Assembly (NCBI GenBank): GCA_027623095.1
Contig: JAQBVM010000026.1
Span: 1 to 36,678, forward strand
Direction of reading: 5' to 3'
Origin: Verrucomicrobiota bacterium
Lineage (GTDB): Bacteria > Verrucomicrobiota > Verrucomicrobiia > Limisphaerales > SIBE01
Length of the DNA stretch: 36,678 nt
Position numbers and translations under genes: made by a program. Within the stretch, counting starts at the first letter, position 1; each line of letters opens with the position of its first letter. Under the pieces are notes generated by a model. The model worked only from the letters and a program-made list of their open reading frames with translations, did no database searches and had not been told where the DNA came from. Positions 1 through 7,800 of this stretch are shown here, piece after piece.

Positions 1-34
1 TGCGGCCTAGCCCATTCTGGTTAAGCTTTCGCTC

Positions 35-250
35 ATGAGTATCGCCGATCTCCGCAAACTTTCTCCGATAGAGAAGCTCAAGATTATCGAGACACTTTGG
101 AGTGACCTCGCCGAGGATCAGGAGTCATTTGCCAGTCCTGCGTGGCATGCAGATGCGTTGCGTAAAACCGAGACTGAGTTTGCCGCTGGGCGTGTTGAGA
201 TTTTGGATTGGGAAGTTGCGAAGAAGGAGTTGCGCAAGCGCGCCGAATGA
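35..250 (+). CDS. Addiction module antitoxin, RHH-like small protein
   Basis: A 71-residue protein beginning MSIADLRKLSPIEKLKIIE and carrying the LWSDLA segment typical of the 'putative addiction module component' family. Members are short helical antitoxins encoded just upstream of RelE/ParE-type toxins; they bind the toxin and probably the operon promoter. The C-terminal half (WHADALRKTE, then EILDWEVAKKELR) matches the usual toxin-wrapping end of the family, so the gene looks full length. Its stop codon overlaps the ATG of the following toxin reading frame (ATGA at 247-250), the normal arrangement for a translationally coupled pair. The toxin is frameshifted here, so the antitoxin may be a survivor without a partner. 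The assignment rests on family recognition, not on a search. Confidence 0.85.
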   Translation: MSIADLRKLSPIEKLKIIETLWSDLAEDQESFASPAWHADALRKTETEFAAGRVEILDWEVAKKELRKRAE

Positions 251-547
251 AAGTTCGGGTGCTGCGTTCCGCCGTGGACGATCTGGCGGGTGGGCGAGTT
301 TTTTTACGATCGGCAGGAACCCGGAGTTGGTGATTACTTTTATGATAGCCTGTTCGCAGAGATCGACTCGCTGTTGTTGTACGCGGGTATTCACCCGATT
401 CGATTCGACTTTCATCGGTTGTTGGCCGGGCGATTCCCGTACGCGATTTACTATCGAGTCATCGCAGGCGAGGCCGTGGTGTTTCGGGTGCTTGACTGCC
501 GCCAGGACCCGCGATGGATTCGGGAGATACTCGCCGAGCAGGGCTAA
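247..547 (+). pseudogene. RelE/ParE-family toxin, frameshifted at a T7 tract
   Basis: The ATG at 247 overlaps the antitoxin stop and opens a frame reading MKVRVLRSAVDDLAGGRVF, the classic start of this toxin family. That frame then runs into stops. The rest of the toxin (FYDRQEPGVGDYF, later FPYAIYYRV and VLDCRQDPRWIR) lies in the next frame from about 300 to 547. Removing one T from the seven-T run at 299-305 joins both parts into one protein of about 99 residues with no other defect. Members are ribosome-dependent mRNA interferases (RelE) or gyrase poisons (ParE); I cannot tell which. This is either a true pseudogene, a homopolymer sequencing error, or a gene expressed by slippage on T7. 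A shorter start at GTG 290 would lack the first strand and helix, so I do not favour it. Confidence 0.8.
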
Positions 548-606
548 CATTGAAGGGTCGTTCGACAACCAGAAGGTTTGAAACCGTTCCTGGGTTCCTG
601 TAGGCT

Positions 607-942
607 GTGGAAGTGGCAAATGAACCCGGAATCTTGTCGCAGGTACATTTCGCAGCGCGCGCGCGAATTCTCTTTTTGCCTCACGCCTTGCGCCAGATGT
701 TGAGACCCGATCGGATGATTACCAAGAGCGAGGTTCGCGCAGTGATCGAGAAAGGCGAAATGATCGAGAACTATCCAGGCGATGTGCGAGGTCACAGTTG
801 CCTTCTGTTGGGGCACGGAGAGGAGCAGCGAGCCGTTCACGTTGTCTGCGCTCCTAAAGAAGGTTATCTTGCGGTCATTACGGCATATTTGCCGGATCCG
901 CAGGAATGGTTTGATAATTTCCGAAGGAGAAAACAACAATGA
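607..942 (+). CDS. DUF4258 domain protein (toxin-like partner)
   Basis: A protein of up to 111 residues with the DUF4258 pattern: an early 'HALRQM' segment, then 'VIEKGEMIENYPGD' and 'RAVHVVCAPKEGYLAVITAY'. DUF4258 is a small BECR/RelE-like fold and is commonly encoded next to a YgiT-type zinc-finger antitoxin, as here. The reading frame opens at a GTG at 607; a TTG at 634, just before SQVHFAARAR, fits the usual start of the family as well, so the first nine residues are uncertain. The stop overlaps the ATG of the next gene by 4 bp (939-942), indicating a coupled pair. Toxicity is inferred from context only. Confidence 0.75.
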   Translation: MEVANEPGILSQVHFAARARILFLPHALRQMLRPDRMITKSEVRAVIEKGEMIENYPGDVRGHSCLLLGHGEEQRAVHVVCAPKEGYLAVITAYLPDPQEWFDNFRRRKQQ

Positions 943-1145
943 AATGTATTCACTGTCAGGGTCAGATGAAGCAAGGAACGACTCCGTTCCACATTGATCG
1001 TCGCGGATGTCATTTAGTTCTGGACCATGTGCCAGCGTGGGTGTGCGAACAATGCGGCGAAGCCTATTTCGGTGAACAGGCGGTCGAGGCGATCCAGGAT
1101 TTGGTGAGGTCCGTAGAAGAAAAAGCCCAAGCACTCAGCGCATGA
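939..1145 (+). CDS. YgiT-type zinc-finger protein (MqsA-like antitoxin N-domain)
   Basis: A 68-residue protein with two CxxC pairs: MKCIHC near the start and VCEQCGE near residue 38. This is the zinc-binding pattern of YgiT-type finger proteins, related to the N-terminal domain of the antitoxin MqsA. The helix-turn-helix domain of full MqsA is absent, which is usual for the short form paired with DUF4258. The gene is coupled to the preceding DUF4258 gene by an ATGA overlap, and 'aggag' lies just upstream of the start. The stop codon is followed after 5 bp by the outer edge of a degenerate intron element (1151). The C-terminal segment AIQDLVRSVEEKAQ is probably a helix that contacts the partner. 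Confidence 0.8.
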   Translation: MKCIHCQGQMKQGTTPFHIDRRGCHLVLDHVPAWVCEQCGEAYFGEQAVEAIQDLVRSVEEKAQALSA

Positions 1146-1150
1146 GGTCG

Positions 1151-1604
1151 AAGCGGGTAAAGGGGAGTGTTTAGCTCCCCCTCCCCATACCACCTAGCAT
1201 GCGGCTCCGCACTAGGCGGTTCCCGAGTAGCGTCGGGCCAGCGGCCGAACAAAAGGAGACGAGTCTCCTTTGATACGCTGCCTCCGTCGATTCGCCGTCC
1301 TTCCGCTCCGCCGATCGGCATCATCGCGAGGACAGGCGCAACAGAACAGCGCATCCTTCCCAGGTTTGGACCTTCATCGAAGAGGCCTGAATCAATGGGT
1401 TTGGTCATGAGGTGCTGACTCACCCCGGACACTGGGCCTTCTATGGCGTTCTTGTTCATCGCCCCGTGGTTTTGCCGCCGGCTTCCTCCGGACCGCCCCT
1501 CGCGGGACCGCCCTTGCCTTAAGCTAGTACTTTTCATACTTTCATACTGACTCATGAACAGAGGACTTAATCCTCTTCAGTTAATTCCCATGCTGGGCGT
1601 ACAC
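1151..1604 (-). mobile_element. Degenerate group II intron remnant, copy A (no RT gene)
   Basis: Read on the minus strand, the element starts at 1604 with GTGTACGCCCAGCATGGG, matching the GUGYG-type 5' end of group II introns. It ends near 1151 with a hairpin close to domain V and a G-rich/C-rich hairpin like domain VI ending TTTACCCGCTT. The domain V-like hairpin is at 1189-1220: a nine-pair lower stem with one G-U pair, a two-base bulge on the 3' side and a five-pair upper stem. The canonical AGC triad of domain V is not visible. Only about 450 bp remain, with no reverse transcriptase. Both ends are shared with copy B (2294-2418) and the 3' end with copy C (9328-9398); homology stops exactly at GTGTAC in A and B. 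The intron identity is inferred from these ends and from the maturase fragment at 9997-10209. Confidence 0.55.
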
Positions 1605-1771
1605 CATCGAGTCGAGTGAACATGCACCAGCCGTTTCGTTTTTGGCACTGACGGAGAATATGAACATTGATTTCCAGAGTCTGAGTGCGCGGTCAGTAGA
1701 TGTCCCTCACTCGGGTCGTTCGTTGTGTGTAAAAGGATCGCTTTTCGCGATGCGTGCGGCAAGAATTGCGC

Positions 1772-2014
1772 ATGCCGACGAGTCTTCGAATCGGACCGTA
1801 TCGATTCTTCTTTTTCGCCGGAGACCGGAACGAACCCGCACATACCCACGTCCAGCGAGACGACGCGGAAGCGAAGTTTTGGCTTTCTCCAGTTCGTTTG
1901 GCTTGGAATCGGAGATTTTCCGGAGCAGAGTTAAGGCGGATCGAGAGGATCACACAAGAGAATGAAACTCGATTGATGGAGATTTGGAATGAGTACTTTG
2001 ACTTTGACCAGTGA
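1772..2014 (+). CDS. DUF4160 domain protein
   Basis: An 80-residue protein starting MPTSLRIGPYRFFFFAGDRN, followed by EPAHTHVQRDDAEAKFWL and a C-terminal IWNEYFDF. This is the DUF4160 family, nearly always encoded directly before a DUF2442 gene. The pair behaves like a small two-gene module often listed with toxin-antitoxin systems, though I know of no firm biochemical function. I chose the ATG at 1772 because family members begin with MPT; the frame remains open to a GTG at 1754. The 3' end overlaps the DUF2442 start by 26 bp, so the genes are probably translationally coupled. Length matches the family. Confidence 0.85.
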   Translation: MPTSLRIGPYRFFFFAGDRNEPAHTHVQRDDAEAKFWLSPVRLAWNRRFSGAELRRIERITQENETRLMEIWNEYFDFDQ

Positions 2015-2303
2015 CCCGACAGTCGTCGGCGTTGAGATCAACGACGACACATTGAGCGTGTGCCTGTCGGATGGAAGAGGGATCAGTGTGCCCATTTCCT
2101 GGTACCCTCGGCTTTCCCACGCCCTACCGAAGGATCGCTTGGTTTGGGAGTTGATCGGAGGTGGGCATGGCATCCACTGGCCGGAGTTGGACGAGGATAT
2201 CAGCGTGGAGAATATTCTCTTCGGACAACCATCAGGCGAAGGTGCGCGTTCCTTTCGCAGGTGGCAGGCTTGGTATCAGAGTAAAATCACCGAAAGCGGG
2301 TAA
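1989..2303 (+). CDS. DUF2442 domain protein
   Basis: A 104-residue protein with the DUF2442 hallmarks: a strand-rich start (VEINDDTLSVCLSDGR), then 'PISWYPRL' and 'GIHWPELDEDISVENIL'. DUF2442 proteins partner DUF4160 and show an antitoxin- or adaptor-like, beta-rich fold. The gene starts 26 bp inside the DUF4160 gene. Its last two codons and its TAA stop (2295-2303) lie inside the outer edge of the intron-like element copy B, so the native C-terminus has been replaced by Ser-Gly-stop. The conserved domain ends well before this point, so the protein is probably still functional. Confidence 0.85.
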   Translation: MSTLTLTSDPTVVGVEINDDTLSVCLSDGRGISVPISWYPRLSHALPKDRLVWELIGGGHGIHWPELDEDISVENILFGQPSGEGARSFRRWQAWYQSKITESG

Positions 2304-2418
2304 TGAGGAGTGTTTAGCCCCCCCTCCCCACACCACACTAGTTCTTTTCATACTTTCATACTGATTCATGAACAGAGGACTTAATCCTATTCAGTTAATG
2401 CCCATGCTGGGCGTACAC
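2294..2418 (-). mobile_element. Degenerate group II intron remnant, copy B (125 bp)
   Basis: This is a shortened version of copy A. On the minus strand it keeps about 80 bp of the 5' end (GTGTACGCCCAGCATGGG from 2418, then the CAGTATGAAAGTATGAAA segment). This is joined directly to about 40 bp of the 3' end, a domain VI-like hairpin ending ATTACCCGCTT at 2294. The domain V-like hairpin and the 300 bp interior present in copy A are missing. The 5' part differs from copy A at only a few positions over 80 bp. It contributes the stop codon of the upstream DUF2442 gene. From 2419 to 2573 I see no gene or clear signal. Confidence 0.5.
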
Positions 2419-2573
2419 AAAGCGCTCCACACGAACCGCCGCCCCGCTCTCGGCTTGGGCTCTGAGCACCGGGTTATTCGACACTGGTCGCCCTCGTCAA
2501 GTCATCGTCTGGGCGGCGGTCGGTGATCGTTCTGCGGATTGACTGTGATTCCCTGTCCGGGCATCGTGAGCGA

Positions 2574-2802
2574 GTGAAAGTCCGGGAGGATTTGACAAAA
2601 CTCCACCGAGAAGGTTGGGTGTTACAGCGTCAAAAGGGAAGTCACCCGCAGTTTCCACATCGCGATCTACCTGGTCGGCGAGACGTTTGTTGAGGCGGTG
2701 CAGGTGCTTCGCGAGGCGATCGAGTTTCATCTGGAAGAACTCCGAGAAGATGGAGTGGCGCTTCCGGAGCCATCTACGGTTGCGCAGTGCGTGGAGGTCT
2801 GA
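2574..2802 (+). pseudogene. hicA-hicB relic fused by deletion and frameshifted
   Basis: From a GTG at 2574 the frame reads VKVREDLTKLHREGWVLQRQ, then KGSHPQF. This is the HicA mRNA-interferase start, including the GSH motif with its catalytic His. The frame runs straight into DLPG, a motif of HicB, around 2663-2674. One frame over, VGETFVEAVQVLREAIEFHL and LREDGVALPEP follow to a TGA at 2800-2802, which is the HicB partial RNase H-fold end. So the C-terminal third of HicA and the N-terminal half of HicB have been deleted and fused, with a further one-base shift at about 2671. Neither protein can be functional. HicAB is a well-known type II toxin-antitoxin family. Confidence 0.75.
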
Positions 2803-2903
2803 GCGCAGAACCAATCGAGAGACCGAATGAGTGTCCAGCACGTCCATTTTGAATTTGAGCGGTCGCGGAGAGCCGCTCGTCGGTCCCCTGGTCGTTCGGC
2901 ATT

Positions 2904-3223
2904 TTGATTTGCATCACCGGAAACATGAATCCGCAAGTCGCACCGATGTCGTGGTTTCGATTTCGATCCGACGCTGAGCGCCATCAAGAGGCGTTGAGAG
3001 CATCTGGGATTGAGTCCACAATCAGAGGTTCGGATGATCGTCATCCGGGTTGGCGGATGGACTCTCCGACGGAAGCGTCCATTTTTGGGTAGCTCGGGAT
3101 TACTTTGAAGAGGCTAATGAGATTAATCGGCAGACGCGTCCTGTCCATCCGTTGACGCTTTGCGACAGATGTCACCGCGATCATCTTCGACCGAACCGGA
3201 AAGATCGCGGGAAAGTAACATAA
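2904..3223 (+). pseudogene. Possible broken small gene of unknown family
   Basis: The stretch 2803-3430 has no clear gene. Two overlapping plus-strand frames look protein-like in turn. From about 2928-3080, MNPQVAPMSWFRFRSDAERH and 'EALRASGIESTI' appear. Then, in another frame ending at the TAA at 3221-3223, SVHFWVARDYFEEANEINRQ is followed by LTLCDRCHRDHLRP. Joined by one shift near 3075 they would give about 95-100 residues with a CxxC pair. I do not recognise the family and this may be chance. I see nothing supportable in 3224-3430. Confidence 0.22.
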
Positions 3224-3430
3224 GACACATGCTGCGGTGGACCATTTTGAGGGCAAGCCGCCGTGGTCGAAACCGCCCTCGGGCAAGAGCGCCGAAGTCA
3301 CGTCGCCGTGGTTAGCGCCAACCAGGCTTACGGGAGCGGCACCACGATCGGTGATCCCGTCAACAGGTGCTGCCGGTGGGCGGCTTCCACGTCCCAGTCC
3401 GTCGCGACGAGGCCTGTAAGGGCGAGCACA

Positions 3431-4438
3431 TTAAGCCCGTTTGAACCCGAACAAGCGCGCCGCGTTTTCGCCAAACAGCTTGGCTTGGTCGCCGGTGGAG
3501 AGAAAGCTGACGTGCGAACGTGCCTGTTCGATTGCGGCGCGATAACTCTTGCCGGTCGCTTCGGCGCCAAATCCGCCACCGTAAATCACCCTTTCCGGCC
3601 CATACTCCTGCGTCAATCGCTTGATGATCGGAGCGATGTCGCGATGCGGATAAGCTGTGGACGCCGGGATGGCCGAGAGTTTCATGACGGTATTCGAGTA
3701 CCGCGACCAGCGCACGACGACTTCATGCTCGCCGGGGGTGCCTTGAAACGGCCGTCCGAGGTGATCAATGATCACCTTTACGTCGGAAAACTCCTTGATC
3801 AGCGGCTCATAACCGGTCGCGTACCGCGGCTCAAAATGAATCTGGACGGACAGCCCATGCGCGCCCGCGATGCGCCACAACTCACGCAATTCCGGTTTCC
3901 CAAAGGGAGGCAACCGGTCGGGCGCATAGGCATGAACGCGCACGGCGACGATGGGCCGCCGCTTCGCCAAGTCCGGCAATTTGGCCATTGACTCTGGCCG
4001 GTCCGAGAAGACCAGGCACGTCCCTTTGAACCGCGACTTGCCGGTGTCGAAACAGTATTCGAGATAGCGGTGATCGTCCTGATACGGTTCGGGATGAACG
4101 ATGACCGCAAAATCAACACCGGCCTCGTCCATGCATTGGAGCAATTGCTGCGGCGTTGCGGCCGGCTCGGGACGGTACGGCGCGCGGGGATGATACGGGA
4201 ACCGGGCATCATTCTTACCTGAAAAACAATGAACGTGCGTGTCCACCACCGGAGGCCGGCTCGGCGCTGGCTCCGCGCCAGCCGCGAATCCAACGCGCGG
4301 GAGGGCCAACGGCAGGCCCGCCGCCGCGGCGAAGAGAAACTGACGGCGATTGGTTTGCAAGGGCGCACGCGCAATGTCGCCGGGGTTTGTGTTGTGAACG
4401 GATAAATCAGGACTGGGACCGGAGATTAGAGGGTTCAT
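3431..4438 (-). CDS. Exported amidohydrolase-family protein (Amidohydro-rel/COG3618-like)
   Basis: A 335-residue protein with a Tat-type leader near residue 30 (NRRQFLFAAAAGLPLAL), so probably folded before export to the periplasm. The body is a TIM-barrel metal hydrolase of the amidohydrolase_2 group: VVDTHVHCF gives the first metal-binding HxH, VIVHPEPY and VQIHFEP supply later His, and VIIDHLGRP is the family's DHxGxP motif. The usual late 'GSDFP' metal Asp motif is replaced by YGGGFGAEATG, so the metal site may be altered. Substrates are often lactones or cyclic acids; none can be named here. I chose the ATG at 4438 since it places the twin Arg 30 residues in; the frame stays open further upstream to 4690 without signal-like sequence. 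It lies 362 bp downstream of the lipid-salvage gene on the same strand. Confidence 0.8.
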   Translation of the reverse strand: MNPLISGPSPDLSVHNTNPGDIARAPLQTNRRQFLFAAAAGLPLALPRVGFAAGAEPAPSRPPVVDTHVHCFSGKNDARFPYHPRAPYRPEPAATPQQLLQCMDEAGVDFAVIVHPEPYQDDHRYLEYCFDTGKSRFKGTCLVFSDRPESMAKLPDLAKRRPIVAVRVHAYAPDRLPPFGKPELRELWRIAGAHGLSVQIHFEPRYATGYEPLIKEFSDVKVIIDHLGRPFQGTPGEHEVVVRWSRYSNTVMKLSAIPASTAYPHRDIAPIIKRLTQEYGPERVIYGGGFGAEATGKSYRAAIEQARSHVSFLSTGDQAKLFGENAARLFGFKRA

Positions 4439-4692
4439 GGAACCATAGTCACAGCCATTTTTCGGAGACAAGCAAGCCAGTTTTCCCATCCCACTCTTGG
4501 AACCGAAGCGCAGTGTCTTCCCACATTGCGCGGTCATTTGCGGCACGTCAGAATCGCCGCTGCGGGAACAATTCGGCATCCGTAAGTCCGTGGTCGCCTC
4601 ACAAAAAACCTTCGCAGAAAACAAAGACTTCTTCTTATGGTGGTACAGACTGGGCGCATCTCGGGAGCCCTGCAAGTTGGGTGCCCACATGA

Positions 4693-4713
4693 GATTTTCG
4701 CTTCGCGAAAATC
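4693..4713. repeat. Perfect 9-bp inverted repeat with 3-base loop
   Basis: GATTTTCGC and GCGAAAATC flank TTC, a tight hairpin in the 362-bp gap (4439-4800) between the amidohydrolase and the lipid-salvage gene. There is no T-run on either side, so it is not an obvious intrinsic terminator. It could be a repetitive extragenic palindrome or an RNA processing site. I see no gene in the gap. Confidence 0.5.
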
Positions 4714-4750
4714 AGTGTCGCCCCACCAAGAGAAACGAGAGTTGGCGCGT

Positions 4751-4773
4751 CCTCCCCGGCGGAAGTGGGGAGG
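4751..4773 (-). terminator. Candidate hairpin after the MFS-PlsC-ligase gene
   Basis: CCTCCCC at 4751-4757 pairs with GGGGAGG at 4767-4773, about 28 bp past the stop of the minus-strand gene ending at 4801. A T-run is lacking, so this would be a weak or factor-assisted terminator, or simply a 3' stabilising hairpin. Confidence 0.35.
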
Positions 4774-4800
4774 GTGGTGGGCGGGAAAGGTTGCGAAGCA

Positions 4801-7800
4801 TCAGGCCAAAGTTGCCTTGCTTAGCGCAATTTCTCGCACGGAGCGCAGATCCAGTTTTCCGGTTCCTAGGTAGGGAATCGCATCTACTCGGAAGAACTGG
4901 TTTGATCTTGGAATCCAAAGGTTCGGCAAGTCTGACTGACCGAGCTTTGCCACACACGCCTCCAGTCGATCCTCCGGCAGTGTGTGCAACACCACCAGGC
5001 GTTCGCCCTTCTTCTCGTCCGGCACACCAGCGACTACGAATACCTGTTCGGTGGCTTCCGCCAGTTCGTGAAGTTTGTCCTCGATTTTGATGTGAGGCAC
5101 CATTTCACCCCCTATTTTGCTGAATCGGCTCCGGCGATCGGTGATTTGCAGAAATCCGTCCTCGTCCAGCGTGGCGATGTCACCGGTGGCGTACCAACCG
5201 TCTCTCAAAACCTCGGCGGTTTTTTCCTCCAATCCCAAATAACCTTTCATGACGTTCGGGCCTCGCACAAGCAACAGTCCCGGCTCGCCGGGAGGCAGCG
5301 GTGCCACAGTTTCCGGATCGACGATCCGCACGCTGACGCCTGGCAACGGATGCCCGATTTTTCCGCGTTTCGCTCCAGTTTGCCGAAACCCTGCGGCTCG
5401 AAAGTCGCGCGTGTTCACCGTCACCACGGGCGAACACTCTGTGCAGCCGTATCCTTCCATCGGTCGAATTCCGAACTTCTCCTCGAACGCAAGGGACACG
5501 CGGTCTGGAAGTTTCTCGGCCCCGGCCAGAACGAACTGCAGGCTTCCGAAATGGTCTGGTTCACAGCCTCTGAGATACATCTGCAAAAACGTCGGCGTCG
5601 CCAGCATGAATGTCACCGTGTGCTCGCTGACAAGATGCCCAATTCCTCGCGCGTCGAGTGGATTCGGATGAAACACGACTCCGAGCCCAAGCGTGGACGG
5701 AAGCGCCAGCGTCCCCGTGAAACCGAAAGAATGAAAGAACGGAAGAATTCCAAGAATGCGATCGCGGCCACCCAGCGCGAAGACCTGCTCGAGTTGTTCA
5801 ACATTGGACGCGATGTTGTAATGGGTGAGCATCACGCCTTTGGGATCTCCAGTGCTGCCGCTTGAGAAAATCACAGTTGCCAGATCATCCAGATTCGCCG
5901 GTGTCTCCCGGCCCGCCGCTCGTTCGAGCCAGCTCGCGGGAAGCAGCGAGGCGCCCATGGCGATGCATCTTTCGGCGACGCGCGGGCTGGCGGCAATATC
6001 CTCGATAAACAGAGTTCCGGACGGCGTCGCTTTCTTAATTTTCGCAAGAAACTGTTTGGAAGTCAGAAGGGTTTGAATGCCACACTGCCGAATACACGAG
6101 GCAACTGCCTCGTCCGAAGCGGTGTAATTGAGATTGACCGGAATCTTGCCCGCAAGAAGCGCGGCGAGATTGACCAACATTCCGGGAACGGACGGTGGCA
6201 TTAGAATTCCAACCATCGTTTGCCCGCGCCAATGGGTTCGCATTCGGCGGGCCAGGAATAATGCGCGAACCAGCACTGTTCCGAATCTTACCTTCGACCC
6301 GCTTGCGTCTGTTGCGGCAAATCGAAACGGAAACCGCCGCGCCGTCCGCACGAATGAGCGATCCAGTGTGCGCATGCGCCTTTTTCGATGCTGCCACGCT
6401 TCACTTTGGAGTTCCTGAACCGACTGGCGAACCTCGAACGGAGTCGAGTTCGACGCAAGCGGTTCTCCATAGCTGACGGTGACCGGATACGGAATGCTCC
6501 TCGGGAGTTTCCAATAGAATCGCCCTTTCTCGAAGCTAAAGATGCTTCCCCACACGCCGTCGAGATTCACGGGAATGATGGGCGCGTCCACATCCTTCAT
6601 GATCCGCTCGAATCCCCTGCGAAAGGGAAGCATCTGGCCGATTCGTGTGATTTGGCCCTCCGCAAAGATGCAGACGACTTCGCCCTGGAGAATGGCTTCG
6701 CTCGCTTTTCGAAGGGAATGAATCATTTCGCGCGGACGAAGCTGCGCTGAGATCGGAATGGCGCCGAGAATCCGCGCGAACGGTTTGATCCAGGGCCGGT
6801 CGTAGATTCCTTTGAACAGGATGAACCGGACGGCCCGGTCGGTTGAAGCCAGCAATAGCAGGGCGTCCACCATGGAGAGATGGTTGCACACAAAGAGCGC
6901 GCCTCCTTTTTCAGGAATGTGATCGCGGCCAACAACGCGGATGCGATACAGCGAATGCGTTAACATCCAGAACAGGAAACGCAGGAGCGCGTCCGGCAAA
7001 ATAAAGAGCGCGTAGAGCGTGCCAACTCCGGTCGCGATTGCGCTTAGTAGAAAGATGGTGCCGGCTTCAAGCCCCCAGACCGTTTTGAGGAGGTAGTAGA
7101 TTCCTTGCGAAATGAAAATCCCGCACGAAGCCAGCAAGTTTTGCGCGGCCAGAATTCCACCTCTTTCCTCTTTCTTGGGCCGGTGCTGCATAATCGCATT
7201 CAATGGCACCGCAAAGAACCCGCCAAAAAAGCCGAGCAATGCCAGGTTGACGGCGACTTCGTTGTACGAAATCCCATTCCGGGAAAGCCCGGCAGCGAAT
7301 AGCGCGAGGCCAAGCGAACCGAACGGAATGAGCCCGTATTCGATTTTTCCTCCGGACAGATAACCAGCCGCGACGCTTCCGATTCCGATGCCGATCGCGA
7401 GCGCCACCTGTAGGAATCCCGTGTGCGCTTGGTCCACCTTCAAGACGTCCACGCTGTAGAGAATGATATTGGACGTGAGCAGAGCCCCCAGCGCCCAAAA
7501 ATAGGTGTTTCCAACCACGGCAAGAGACAGCGTCTTATCGCGGCGGATCAGCCGAATCTGCTGCCAGAGATCGCCTAAAAAGTTGACGCGGAATTTTTTC
7601 GAACGATTCGCCGCCGGCACCCGGCTGATTCCAAAGCTCGTGGCGAGTCCAACACAGGAAATCAGCAGGAGAATCAGCCCCGACCAGGCGGGAGTGCCGG
7701 CGAATTGCTGCGCCATCAAGGTTCCCGCCACTGTTCCCAGAATAATCGCGAGGAACGTTCCGAGCTCCAATATGCCGTTTCCCCACGACAGGCGTCTCGG

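Noticed and set aside
299..305. A programmed ribosomal frameshift site in the toxin
   Set aside because: No stimulatory hairpin or upstream SD-like element is visible and the shift needed is +1; plain mutation, sequencing error or polymerase slippage is simpler.
1064..1555. A 163-residue minus-strand frame
   Set aside because: It runs through the zinc-finger gene end and the intron-like element, with no family-like segment; it is a by-product of GC-rich sequence.
1151..2420. An integron cassette array with attC sites between the TA genes
   Set aside because: The shared element lacks paired GTTRRRY / RYYYAAC core sites, and its ends fit group II intron boundaries better. No integrase is seen.
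3263..3991. A 242-residue plus-strand frame
   Set aside because: It lies opposite the well-supported amidohydrolase gene for most of its length and has no recognisable motif.
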